37,188 nucleotides of DNA from Sphingomonadales bacterium (GTDB lineage: Bacteria; Pseudomonadota; Alphaproteobacteria; Sphingomonadales; Sphingomonadaceae). The notes beneath the pieces were generated by a model. The model did no database searches. It was given only the letters and a program-made list of their open reading frames with translations, and was not told the DNA's origin. Shown here piece after piece: positions 1 through 6,898 of the stretch. Position 1 is the first letter of the stretch. Each line of letters opens with the position of its first letter. The position numbers and the translations under genes are program-made. Location: assembly GCA_027483465.1 (NCBI GenBank), contig JAIXUQ010000102.1, forward strand, positions 1 to 37,188, given 5' to 3'.

Positions 1-96
1 GTCGGCCGCGGCCACCTGTTGTGCCGTGGCCGGCAGCACTGGCCACAGCATGGCCGCACCGGCCAGCCACATCATCTTGCCCTGCTTCATCATCAT
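1..96 (-). CDS. N-terminus of a secreted protein, truncated by the window edge
   Basis: Only the first 32 codons are in the window, read leftward from an ATG at 94-96; the next two codons are also ATG and either could be the start. The peptide has a basic start (MKQGK), a hydrophobic core (WLAGAAMLWPVL) and a small-residue end (PATAQ), which is a classical Sec signal peptide with probable cleavage after ATA-Q. The mature protein begins QQVAAAD and then leaves the window, so its function cannot be called. A TonB-dependent receptor or a periplasmic hydrolase would fit the neighbourhood, but that is only a guess. It diverges from the acetyltransferase gene to the right. Confidence 0.6.
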   Translation of the reverse strand, partial: MMMKQGKMMWLAGAAMLWPVLPATAQQVAAAD

Positions 97-244
97 TGCG
101 CACCCCTGCGTTTCAGGCCCCGCAGTGGCGGCTAGAGCGGCAATATTGCAGGCGGATGAGCGTCTGGCGGCAATTCGATGAAGCTTTGGTGGCAGGTTGG
201 TGACGCCTTGCCGGGCCCACTGCAACGCCGCTATGGGCGCCGGC

Positions 245-727
245 ATGGAGATCCGCCCTGCCCGCCCGGCCGACGCGCCGGCCATCGCCGCCATCATCAT
301 TCCGGAAATCCGCGCCGGCGAAACCTATGCGTTAGATCGTGACATGAGCGAGGATGCGGCGCTGGCCTATTGGCTGGCGGCTGACAAGACGGTGTTTGTT
401 GCCGAAGCCGATGGCGCAATTGTGGGCAGCTATTATCTGCGCGCGAACCAGGCCGGCGGCGGCGCCCATGTCGCCAATTGCGGGTACATGACAGCGGCGG
501 CCGCGCGCGGCCGCGGCATTGCCCGGCGCATGGCCGAACACTCGCTGGCGCAGGCCCGGGTCAAGGGCTTTCGCGCCATGCAGTTCAACTTCGTGGTCAG
601 CAGCAACACAAGGGCCGTGCAGCTGTGGCAATCACTGGGCTTTGCCATTGTTGGCCGGCTGCCGGGCGCGTTTGACCATCCGCTGCACGGCGCGGTGGAT
701 GCCCTGGTGATGCACCGCCCGCTGTAG
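245..727 (+). CDS. GNAT-family N-acetyltransferase
   Basis: A 160-residue protein of the GCN5-related acetyltransferase fold, which transfers an acetyl group from acetyl-CoA to an amine. It starts MEIRPARPADAPAIAAI, the usual beta1-alpha1 of the family. The acetyl-CoA binding motif A is visible as ARGRGIARRMAEH (the Q/R-x-x-G-x-G/A loop), followed by the motif B region with SNTRAVQLWQSLGF, the typical 'N..A..LY..LGF' segment. The overall pattern resembles phosphinothricin/L-amino-acid N-acetyltransferases, but the substrate cannot be read from sequence. The ATG at 245 is chosen because the family homology begins there; ATG at 233 and TTG at 197 are in-frame alternatives. It converges with the permease gene on the minus strand, with 5 bases between the stops. 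Confidence 0.85.
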   Translation: MEIRPARPADAPAIAAIIIPEIRAGETYALDRDMSEDAALAYWLAADKTVFVAEADGAIVGSYYLRANQAGGGAHVANCGYMTAAAARGRGIARRMAEHSLAQARVKGFRAMQFNFVVSSNTRAVQLWQSLGFAIVGRLPGAFDHPLHGAVDALVMHRPL

Positions 728-732
728 CCGCT

Positions 733-2055
733 TCAGGCGCGCCGCCGGGTGAGCCAGGCGGCCAGCAGCACCAGCGCCGTGCAGCCGATGCTGGCCTGCA
801 ACTGCGGCGCCAGATCGGGGGTGAGCGCCATCGCCACCAGCACGCCGGCCATCGCCACCAGCGCCACCGGCCGCCCCCAGCCAGCCACCCCGCTGCCCAC
901 GCCCAGCCGCAGCGCAGCCGCCACGGTGAGCATGTAGACAAAGATCATGATCGCGCCCGAGGCGTTGACCAGAAAGGCAAACACCAGCGACGGCGAGAGC
1001 ACCGAGGCCGCCACGCCGGCAAAGCCCACCGATGTGGCCGCCAGCACCGCCCGCGCCGGCACCCCGCTGCGATTCAGCGCCACGCTCCAGCGCGGCGCAT
1101 CGCCGTTGGCCGCCAGGGTGAAAAGCGCCCGGCTGGCAACATAGATGGCCGAGTTGAGGCAGGAGAGGACCGCCACCAACACCAGCAGGTTCATCAGCAG
1201 CGCCGTGCCCGGCACCCCCACCACCGCCAGCGCCGCGGCAAAGGGCGATTCCCCCGGCACGATCTGCCGCCACGGCACGATGCACAGGATCAGGAAGATC
1301 GCGCCGATGTAAAACAGGCAGATGCGCAGGATCAGCGTGCCGGCCATGCTGGCCACCAGTTCGGCCGAATCCTCAGCCTCGGCCGCCGCCACGGTGACGA
1401 TTTCGGCCCCCACCAGCGCGAAGATCACCGTGGTGACCCCAGCCACCACCGCACCCCAGCCCATCGGCGCAAAGCCGCCATCGGCGCTCAAGGGTGCAAG
1501 GCCGGCCGATGCCGGCGCACCAAAGACAAAGGCCGCGCACACGGTGATGAACAGCGCGATCGCCACCACCTTGATGGTGGAAAACCAGAATTCAAATTCG
1601 CCGTAACTGCGGGTGGACAAGAGGTTGGACCCGGTGAGCAGCAGCATCAGCGCGGTGCCGATCAGCCACACCGGCAGATCAACCCACTGGGCGATGATGC
1701 CGGCGCCGGCAATCGCCTCGATCCCGATCACGATCGCCCAGAAATACCAATAGAGCCAGCCGGCGGTGAAGCCGGCCCAGCGACCCAACCCGGCGCGGGC
1801 ATATTCGGTGAAAGCGCCCGCCCCCGGCAGCGCCAGGGCCAGGGCACCGATCACCCGCATCACCAGCAGCACGATGCCGCCGGCCAGCGCATAACTGATC
1901 ATCACCGCCGGGCCGATGGCGGCGATGGCCGCACTGCTGCCCACGAACAGCCCGGCCCCGATCACCCCACCCAGCGAGATCATGGTGACATGCCGGCGCT
2001 TGAGCGTGCGCGCCAGGCTGGGCACCGCCGCCGCCTGCCCTGTTGCGTTGGTCAT
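733..2055 (-). CDS. APC-superfamily amino acid permease (AAT type)
   Basis: A 440-residue inner-membrane transporter with about 12 hydrophobic segments. The first helix carries the family signature GGVIGAGLFVGS (residues about 29-40), which contributes to amino-acid binding in the LeuT-fold APC proteins. The segment GRWAGFTAGWLYWYFW is typical of the AAT family (GabP, AnsP, ProY, CycA relatives). The usual 'MRxLGEMA' acidic motif after helix 2 reads VMRVIGALA here, so the Glu is missing and substrate choice may differ. The start ATG is preceded by a GGGGGA ribosome-binding site. It lies 99 bases downstream of the MetE-like gene on the same strand, with a hairpin between them, so co-transcription is likely but may be attenuated. 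The substrate is unknown. Confidence 0.88.
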   Translation of the reverse strand: MTNATGQAAAVPSLARTLKRRHVTMISLGGVIGAGLFVGSSAAIAAIGPAVMISYALAGGIVLLVMRVIGALALALPGAGAFTEYARAGLGRWAGFTAGWLYWYFWAIVIGIEAIAGAGIIAQWVDLPVWLIGTALMLLLTGSNLLSTRSYGEFEFWFSTIKVVAIALFITVCAAFVFGAPASAGLAPLSADGGFAPMGWGAVVAGVTTVIFALVGAEIVTVAAAEAEDSAELVASMAGTLILRICLFYIGAIFLILCIVPWRQIVPGESPFAAALAVVGVPGTALLMNLLVLVAVLSCLNSAIYVASRALFTLAANGDAPRWSVALNRSGVPARAVLAATSVGFAGVAASVLSPSLVFAFLVNASGAIMIFVYMLTVAAALRLGVGSGVAGWGRPVALVAMAGVLVAMALTPDLAPQLQASIGCTALVLLAAWLTRRRA

Positions 2056-2093
2056 CCCAGTCCCCCATTGCCCGGCCCTGCGCCGAGCCTGAC

Positions 2094-2149
2094 CCCAGCC
2101 GGACTTGGCCCCAGCCGGCCATGCCTGTCAATCAGTGGGGTCGGCTGGG
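2094..2149 (-). terminator. Hairpin with two alternative arms between the MetE-like gene and the permease
   Basis: CCCCAGCCGG occurs twice on the plus strand (2093-2102 and 2109-2118), and CGGCTGGG (2142-2149) is the exact complement of CCCAGCCG in either copy. In minus-strand RNA the single arm comes first and can pair with only one of the two following copies at a time. It begins 6 bases after the MetE-like stop and ends about 40 bases before the permease start. There is no U-tract, so it may be an attenuator, an mRNA-stabilising hairpin or a Rho-associated stem rather than a classical terminator. Confidence 0.4.
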
Positions 2150-2154
2150 CGATG

Positions 2155-3291
2155 TCAGGGCCAGAATTGCGCCGTGGCAATGCGGGCGCCTTCAGCCATC
2201 GCCGCCATCTTGGCCCACACCACGTCGGGATCCACCCCGCCCGAACCGGCATGGATGGAAAAGCCGCAATCGATGCCGGCCATCACATTGTCCCGCCCCA
2301 CCAGATGGGCATAGCGGGCGATGCGCTGGGCAATCAGGCCAGGATGCTCGATATAGGGGCTCTGGCACTCCACCACGCCGGGGATCAGCATTTTTCCTTC
2401 CGGCAGCGTCACCTGTTCAAACAGGGCGAATTCATGGGCGTGGCGGGGATTGGCGGCTTCGAACTGGATGGCGTGCGGACGCGCCGTCCAGATCAGATCA
2501 ATGATGTCGGCCAACGGCACATCGCAATGATGGGGGCCGGGATAATTGCCCCAGCACAGATGCATGCGCATGCGTTCGGGCGCGATGTTGCGGGTGGCGT
2601 GGTTGAGCGCGGCGATGTTCAGTTCCATCTTGGCCCGGAAACCCTTCAGATCCAGATCGCGGAACTGGGTATGCCGGCCCATGGCCAGATCGGGGCAATC
2701 CACCTGCAGGATGATGCCGGCGTCGGCGATGGCTTCATATTCGTGGCGCAACCCTTCGGCCAGCGCCATCACATAATCCTCGTCGCTGGCGTAGAAATCA
2801 TTGCGGAAAAACAGCGCAGTCACCCCTGGCGACGCCGCCGACATGAAGGCCTGGCGGCCGGGATGGGCAGCGATCGCACGGTTGAGATTGGCGGCATCGA
2901 CGTGCACCGCCTCCATGTCCTTCACCGTGATGGGGGCGTTGCAGGCCGGCGTCTTGCGGTGGCGACGGCCGGCATCGCCAAAGATGCGCTGCTTGACCCC
3001 AGGAAAATCTTCGACATCCTGAAAGACATAGCTGGTGCCGCTGCCGCCAAAGCCGGTGAGCCGGTCCTTGATATAGGTGGCATAGCTGGGCTTTGACTGC
3101 TCGCCGTCGTTGATGATGTCGATACCGGCGCCGGCCTGTCGCGCCACCACATCGGCGACGGCCGCCTCGATGCGCGCCGCCAGTGCCGCTTCGTCAACCG
3201 TGGCCCCTTCCTCGCGGGCGATGATCAGATCAAGCAGATCGGCGCTGCGCGGCAGGCTGCCGACATGAGTGGTCAAAAAACGTTCGGCCAT
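2155..3291 (-). CDS. Short MetE-like cobalamin-independent methionine synthase family protein
   Basis: A 378-residue protein equal to the catalytic C-terminal half of MetE, lacking the N-terminal barrel of the classical enzyme (about 750 residues). It begins with THVGSLPR, the hallmark of the family. All four expected zinc ligands can be placed: H244 and C246 in MHLCWGN, E278 in QFEAANP and C342 in GIDCGFS. These bind the thiol acceptor in the MetE family. The product is probably a methyl transferase acting on a thiol such as homocysteine; the methyl donor cannot be read, since stand-alone core MetE proteins may not use polyglutamyl methylfolate. An AAGGGGGG ribosome-binding site precedes the ATG. 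The gene is followed by an amino-acid permease and preceded by a regulator on the same strand, so import of a sulfur amino acid or methyl donor is a reasonable inference. Confidence 0.82.
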   Translation of the reverse strand: MAERFLTTHVGSLPRSADLLDLIIAREEGATVDEAALAARIEAAVADVVARQAGAGIDIINDGEQSKPSYATYIKDRLTGFGGSGTSYVFQDVEDFPGVKQRIFGDAGRRHRKTPACNAPITVKDMEAVHVDAANLNRAIAAHPGRQAFMSAASPGVTALFFRNDFYASDEDYVMALAEGLRHEYEAIADAGIILQVDCPDLAMGRHTQFRDLDLKGFRAKMELNIAALNHATRNIAPERMRMHLCWGNYPGPHHCDVPLADIIDLIWTARPHAIQFEAANPRHAHEFALFEQVTLPEGKMLIPGVVECQSPYIEHPGLIAQRIARYAHLVGRDNVMAGIDCGFSIHAGSGGVDPDVVWAKMAAMAEGARIATAQFWP

Positions 3292-3355
3292 GATCAGATC
3301 CCCCCTTGATGTGGCCGCAGCGCATAACCGCTGCCTTCAGGGGGCGCCAGCGCTT

Positions 3356-3391
3356 TTGCAGGCTGCGACAGCCGGCTCAGCCGGCCTGCAA
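3356..3391 (-). repeat. Inverted repeat at the 3' end of the regulator gene
   Basis: TTGCAGGC (3356-3363) and GCCTGCAA (3384-3391) are perfect complements and enclose a GC-rich interior. The right arm lies in the last codons of the regulator and the left arm is just past its stop, so the RNA would fold into a stem at the end of the message. No U-run follows in the direction of transcription. It may separate the regulator transcript from the MetE-like gene. Confidence 0.3.
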
Positions 3392-5062
3392 CTGCTGCAA
3401 CGGTTCCTTCAGCCAGGCATTGAGCGCATCATAGCGGAAGGGAATCCAATCGATCTGATCGATGCGGAAACGGGGCCTGGCCAGCAGCAACTGATCATGC
3501 GCGCCGCGCGCGGCGGCCAGATCGTTCATCCGCCAATAGGCACCGACGCGGCTGACATGGGGGTGCCAATAGCCGGGCTGCAAGGCAATGGCGATGTTGG
3601 CGCGGGCGATCGCCGCCTGCCATTCGCCCTGCATCAGATAGGCCAGCGCCAGTTCGGCCTCACGGTAAAAGCGCCGGAAATCGTGCGGAGACAAGCGCAG
3701 CGCCGTGTGCAGCGCCTCAGCCGCGGCATTGGGCTGGCCGGTGAGGTTGAACAGGGTGGCCAGTTGCTCGTGCGCCATGGCCAGACTGGGGCACAGGCTG
3801 ATCGCCTCGCGCAGCCACATTTCGGCCGTGTCCATCCGGCGCAGCCACATCTCGGCCACGCCCACCAGCATATGGGCGCGGCCATCGCGCCGATCCAGAT
3901 CAACCGCCCGCCGCGCTGCCGCGCCAAAAGCGGCAATATCCTCGGCGGTGGCCCGGCGGCTCCACAGGCGATAGCCCAGATTCTGCGTCCATTCGATGGC
4001 GGCATTGGCCGATTGCGGTGCCCGGCGCAGCGCCTCGGCGAAGAAGCCGGCTGCGGTTTCCAATTCCGGCCGGCTCAGCCGGTTCTGGTGCCAGCGGCCG
4101 CGCCAGATCAGATCGTTCACATCCAGTCTGTCAGCCGGCAGCGCCGCCACGCGCTCACGCTCGTTGTCGTCCAGCCGCTCGGCCAGCAGCGCCACCATCT
4201 GATCGATGATCGGCACAAATGCATTAGATTCCTGCGGATTGGGCAGTTCCAGCGCCGGGGCGCAAATGATTTCGCCGTCGGCACAGGCCATCAGCCTGCC
4301 CGACAATTGCCAGCCCGATGCCGCCTTCCGCAGGCGACCGCCAAACACATAGGCCGCCCCAAGCCGGCGACCGGCGGCCAGCAGATCCTCGCCGCCACCC
4401 ACGGCAAAGCTGGCACCCGATCCGATCACCTTCAGCCAGCGCAGCCGGGCGATGCGATCGGCCAGCTCATCGCCGATGCCGGCCGCCACATAATCATTGG
4501 CGGCATCACCGCTTTCATTGACGAAGGGGAGCACGGCCAGCCCCTGCGCCAGCCGCGGCGGCTCGGCCTCAGCCACGGTGGCGGCCACCGCGGAAATGGG
4601 CCGGGCAGGCAGCGGCGATGCGGCTGCGGCACGGCGCTGTTCGGCCGCCCAGGCGTTGAAATCCGCCGCGCCCGGCACATCCAGCCCTTCCAGCAGCAAC
4701 TGGCCGGGCAGGCCGGGCAGCAGATGATAATGATCGGGTGCCAGCCACAACCGCCGGCCCTCGCTGCACAACAGGCCAAAGACGCCATGCGCCTCCAGCT
4801 CCTTGCGCAGGCGCGACAATTCCTTGCGCAGGCTGGCTTGGCCCTGTTCGGGCTGGCTGCGGCCCCACAACATGCGGCGGAACCAGTCCCGATCATGTTC
4901 CTGCTGCGGCACCAGCGCAAGCATCGCCAGCAGGGCCATGCCCTTGCGGCTGCTCAACTCGATCCGCCGGCCATCCGGGGCATAGATCCGCATCGGCCCA
5001 TGCAAGCTGATGCTCAAAATTTCTTTCATGACATCTTGTGTGCCAATAGTTGCCCGATTCAT
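3377..5062 (-). CDS. Winged-helix transcriptional regulator with TolB-N/cyclase-like and TPR domains
   Basis: A 561-residue cytoplasmic regulator with no membrane segment. Residues about 15-105 form an OmpR/SARP-like winged helix: the 'SSRKGMALLAMLAL' helix, the 'WFRRMLWGRSQPEQGQASLRKELSRLRKEL' recognition region and a basic beta-hairpin. A linker follows. Residues about 185-320 (LAVLPFVNESGD, GIGDELADRIARLRWLKVI, LGAAYVFGGRLRKAASGWQLSGRL) match the domain found next to such helices in CadC- and adenylate-cyclase-like proteins. The C-terminal 200 residues contain tetratricopeptide repeats. Proteins of this layout are one-component regulators whose TPR part senses a partner or ligand. The start is uncertain: ATG at 5027-5029 (MKEILSIS) is closer to the domain boundary. 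The target genes are unknown; the MetE-like gene and permease downstream are candidates. Confidence 0.8.
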   Translation of the reverse strand: MNRATIGTQDVMKEILSISLHGPMRIYAPDGRRIELSSRKGMALLAMLALVPQQEHDRDWFRRMLWGRSQPEQGQASLRKELSRLRKELEAHGVFGLLCSEGRRLWLAPDHYHLLPGLPGQLLLEGLDVPGAADFNAWAAEQRRAAAASPLPARPISAVAATVAEAEPPRLAQGLAVLPFVNESGDAANDYVAAGIGDELADRIARLRWLKVIGSGASFAVGGGEDLLAAGRRLGAAYVFGGRLRKAASGWQLSGRLMACADGEIICAPALELPNPQESNAFVPIIDQMVALLAERLDDNERERVAALPADRLDVNDLIWRGRWHQNRLSRPELETAAGFFAEALRRAPQSANAAIEWTQNLGYRLWSRRATAEDIAAFGAAARRAVDLDRRDGRAHMLVGVAEMWLRRMDTAEMWLREAISLCPSLAMAHEQLATLFNLTGQPNAAAEALHTALRLSPHDFRRFYREAELALAYLMQGEWQAAIARANIAIALQPGYWHPHVSRVGAYWRMNDLAAARGAHDQLLLARPRFRIDQIDWIPFRYDALNAWLKEPLQQLQAG

Positions 5063-5108
5063 GGCATGGTGGTGATTATCGCTGTCAATACTGCGCCGAA
5101 GCCATCAA

Positions 5109-5167
5109 TCACGACCGGTTTTTGCTGTATAGAACCACCCAAGCGTCAAAATCACGAAATTTTCACG
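5109..5167. promoter_or_regulatory. Three TCACG direct repeats upstream of the regulator
   Basis: TCACG is present at 5109-5113, 5152-5156 and 5163-5167. The last two are exactly 11 bases apart, so they lie on the same face of the helix, within the A/T-rich region before the regulator gene. Regulators with OmpR/SARP-type winged helices often bind direct repeats with about 10-11 base spacing, so autoregulation is possible. The repeat is short and could be chance. Confidence 0.25.
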
Positions 5168-5491
5168 TTTTTGTCCCAGCAATTTGCTCTGGCCGGGGCG
5201 CGGCGGCTGGCCGATACTGGAAGTGGGTGCAGATGTGGTGTCTGCACCGGCCAGGGGGCGCAGCGGCCTGACCACCCGCACCGCCGCTTGGCACGACCGG
5301 CCGCAGCCGGCCGCGCGGGCGACCCACGCGCAGCCGTTCGCCGCAGCGGGTTGAAACCGGCATGAGGGCCACGAGGGTTGCGGTGGCCGGAGTATTGGTG
5401 CCCAAGCCGATCCCTGGGCAATGGCACCGCTTCCGGGGTCGCCCATCGCACTGCCGAAAACGCGGCCAGTGCCCCTGCCCGGAACACTGGT

Positions 5492-5529
5492 GATGCGCCT
5501 GGCTGTCCGACCCTGCAGCCAGGCGCATC
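5492..5529 (-). terminator. Perfect 14-bp hairpin downstream of the cytochrome c gene
   Basis: GATGCGCCTGGCTG (5492-5505) and CAGCCAGGCGCATC (5516-5529) are exact complements separated by a 10-base loop. The structure begins 30 bases past the cytochrome stop codon in the direction of transcription. There is no U-tract on either side, so it is either a U-less terminator or a stem protecting the 3' end of the mRNA. Confidence 0.55.
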
Positions 5530-5559
5530 CTCCGATCCCGGCGAGCGGCCGGCGCGGGC

Positions 5560-5931
5560 TTATTTCAGGGTGCGCAGATAGGCGATCAGATCACCGCGGC
5601 GCTTGGCATCGGCAATGCCGGGAAAGGCCATGCGGGTGCCCGGCACATAGGCCGACGGCTTGGTGAGATAGGTGTTGAGATTGGCCGGCGTCCAGGTGAC
5701 GTTCTTGGCACGCATCGCCTTGGAATAGTTGAAGCCGGCGACGCTGGCCGAGCGGCGGCCGACGACACCGGCCAGCGACGGGCCAACCCGGTTCTGACCC
5801 TTCACCACGCTGTGGCAGGCGCGGCAGGCGGCAAATATCTTTTCGCCAGCCTTGGCATCCTGGGCGGCGGCGGGGGCGGCGGCAGCCAGCGCCGCGGGGG
5901 CGATGAGGGCGATGACGATGCGGCGGTGCAT
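5560..5931 (-). CDS. Class I c-type cytochrome, periplasmic
   Basis: A 123-residue precursor. The start MHRRIVIALIAPAALAAAAPAAAQ is a Sec signal peptide with likely cleavage after AAAQ or at AAA-QD. The haem-binding motif CRACH is at residues 36-40, and the distal methionine ligand is probably M101 in PGTRMAFPG, a context typical of soluble cytochrome c2/c550-like carriers. The mature protein of about 100 residues would shuttle electrons in the periplasm, for example between the bc1 complex and a terminal oxidase or a dehydrogenase. The ribosome-binding site AGGAGA lies 10 bases before the ATG. It is transcribed alone or after phaZ, 113 bases upstream, but it appears to have its own promoter. 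Confidence 0.9.
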   Translation of the reverse strand: MHRRIVIALIAPAALAAAAPAAAQDAKAGEKIFAACRACHSVVKGQNRVGPSLAGVVGRRSASVAGFNYSKAMRAKNVTWTPANLNTYLTKPSAYVPGTRMAFPGIADAKRRGDLIAYLRTLK

Positions 5932-5979
5932 GATCCTGTGTCTCCTGTGGCAGATGGGATGACAATTGGGGGGAGTGCG

Positions 5980-6007
5980 ATTGCACCCGAACCCCTGCCC
6001 ATTTCAA
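5980..6007 (-). promoter_or_regulatory. Putative sigma70-type promoter of the cytochrome c gene
   Basis: On the minus strand TTGAAA (6002-6007) and TGCAAT (5980-5985) are 16 bases apart, matching the -35 consensus at 5 of 6 positions and the -10 at 4 of 6. The -10 ends about 48 bases upstream of the cytochrome start codon. The assignment is by eye only. Confidence 0.4.
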
Positions 6008-6044
6008 GCAGATTTGCACCCGCGCCGGCCCGGCCATGCGGGGT

Positions 6045-6887
6045 TCAGGCCACCGCGCGCACCGGCTGGCTGCTGCCCAGAAATTCGCGGATCAACGCCA
6101 TCGTCTCGTCGGCCTGGTTCACCAGGAAAAGATGGCCGCCGCCCTTGATCACCGCCAGCCGGGCATTGGGGATCAGGCTTTTCAGGATATGGCCATTGGC
6201 CAGCGGCACGATCTGGTCATCATCGCCCATGATGATCAGCGTGGGCGCCGACAGGAACGGCAGGAAGGGCGCGCTGGTCCAGCCGGCCATGGCGATCAGC
6301 TGGTTCAGATAGCCCATCATGCTGGGCGGCGTGATGCGGCTGGCATGGCCGCGGGCGCCGGCGCCGCTGCCGCCCTCCCCGCCGCCATAGAGAGTCTGGA
6401 AATTCTTCAGCATATAATCGGGATCGATGTAGCGTCGGGGATCGGCCATCTTGCTGAGCGCCGCCAGCTTGCCCGGCACCATCAGCATCCCGGCCGAGGT
6501 GGCCGCCAGGATCAACTGGCCGGTGCGGTTGCCATATTGCAGGGCAAATTGCTGGGCCATGCCGCCGCCCCAGCTGACCCCCATCACATCCACCTTGTCG
6601 TGGCCATAATCGGTGATGATGCGTTCGGCGATGCGGGCAATCATCCACGGCCGATAGGGGATCACCGGATCGGGCGAGCCGCCCACGCCCGGCATGTCGA
6701 AGGTGATGACCTCGCGGTCGTTCAGCCGTTCGGGCAGCGGCGCCATGATCTCGATATTGGCGCCGATGCCGTTGAAGAACAGCAGCGGGCGGTGGCGGGC
6801 CTTCCCTTTGGCCGGCCAGCGCGCCACTCTGAGCGTGCGGCCATCCACCTGTTTCAGTTCAAACGCGGGCTGGTGGCTGGCCGTCAT
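6045..6887 (-). CDS. phaZ: Intracellular polyhydroxyalkanoate depolymerase (alpha/beta hydrolase)
   Basis: A 280-residue alpha/beta hydrolase closely resembling the medium-chain PHA depolymerase PhaZ of pseudomonads, which releases hydroxyalkanoate monomers from storage granules. The oxyanion region LLFFNGIGANIE (residues about 35-46), the nucleophile elbow GVSWGGG with S105, the acid D223/D224 in GDDDQIVP and H252 in KGGGHLF make up the catalytic triad. The family phrases 'LAATSAGMLMVPGK' and 'DPRRYIDPDY' are present. No signal peptide is seen, as expected for an intracellular enzyme. The ATG at 6887 is preferred over an in-frame TTG at 6902 because AAGGTG sits just before it. It lies 11 bases after the phaC stop and is surely co-transcribed with it. 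Confidence 0.9.
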   Translation of the reverse strand: MTASHQPAFELKQVDGRTLRVARWPAKGKARHRPLLFFNGIGANIEIMAPLPERLNDREVITFDMPGVGGSPDPVIPYRPWMIARIAERIITDYGHDKVDVMGVSWGGGMAQQFALQYGNRTGQLILAATSAGMLMVPGKLAALSKMADPRRYIDPDYMLKNFQTLYGGGEGGSGAGARGHASRITPPSMMGYLNQLIAMAGWTSAPFLPFLSAPTLIIMGDDDQIVPLANGHILKSLIPNARLAVIKGGGHLFLVNQADETMALIREFLGSSQPVRAVA

Positions 6888-6898
6888 GCGTTCACCTT

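Larger units (their letters stand above)
5063..5559. other. Non-coding interval between the regulator and the cytochrome c gene
   Basis: No convincing gene is visible. The regulator-proximal part (5070-5180) is unusually A/T-rich for this genome and should hold the regulator promoter; TTGACG and TTGACA hexamers occur on the minus strand, but neither has a good -10 at normal spacing. A small hairpin, GGTGCAGA/TCTGCACC, lies at 5226-5248. The stretch 5250-5490 is GC-rich and shows only short overlapping ORFs without family features. Confidence 0.5.

Noticed and set aside
3292-3376. Possible SAM riboswitch before the MetE-like gene
   Set aside because: Only 85 bases separate it from the regulator stop, and neither a SAM-II core nor other SAM aptamer features could be recognised.
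3269-5365. A 698-residue open frame on the plus strand opposite the winged-helix/TPR regulator
   Set aside because: It has no recognisable domain and is rich in Gln, His, Arg and Ala, as expected for the antisense of a GC-rich gene. The minus-strand frame carries clear domains.
5105-5446. Several overlapping ORFs of about 110 residues on the minus strand between the regulator and the cytochrome gene
   Set aside because: They overlap in different frames, lack ribosome-binding sites and family features, and carry no coherent coding signal.
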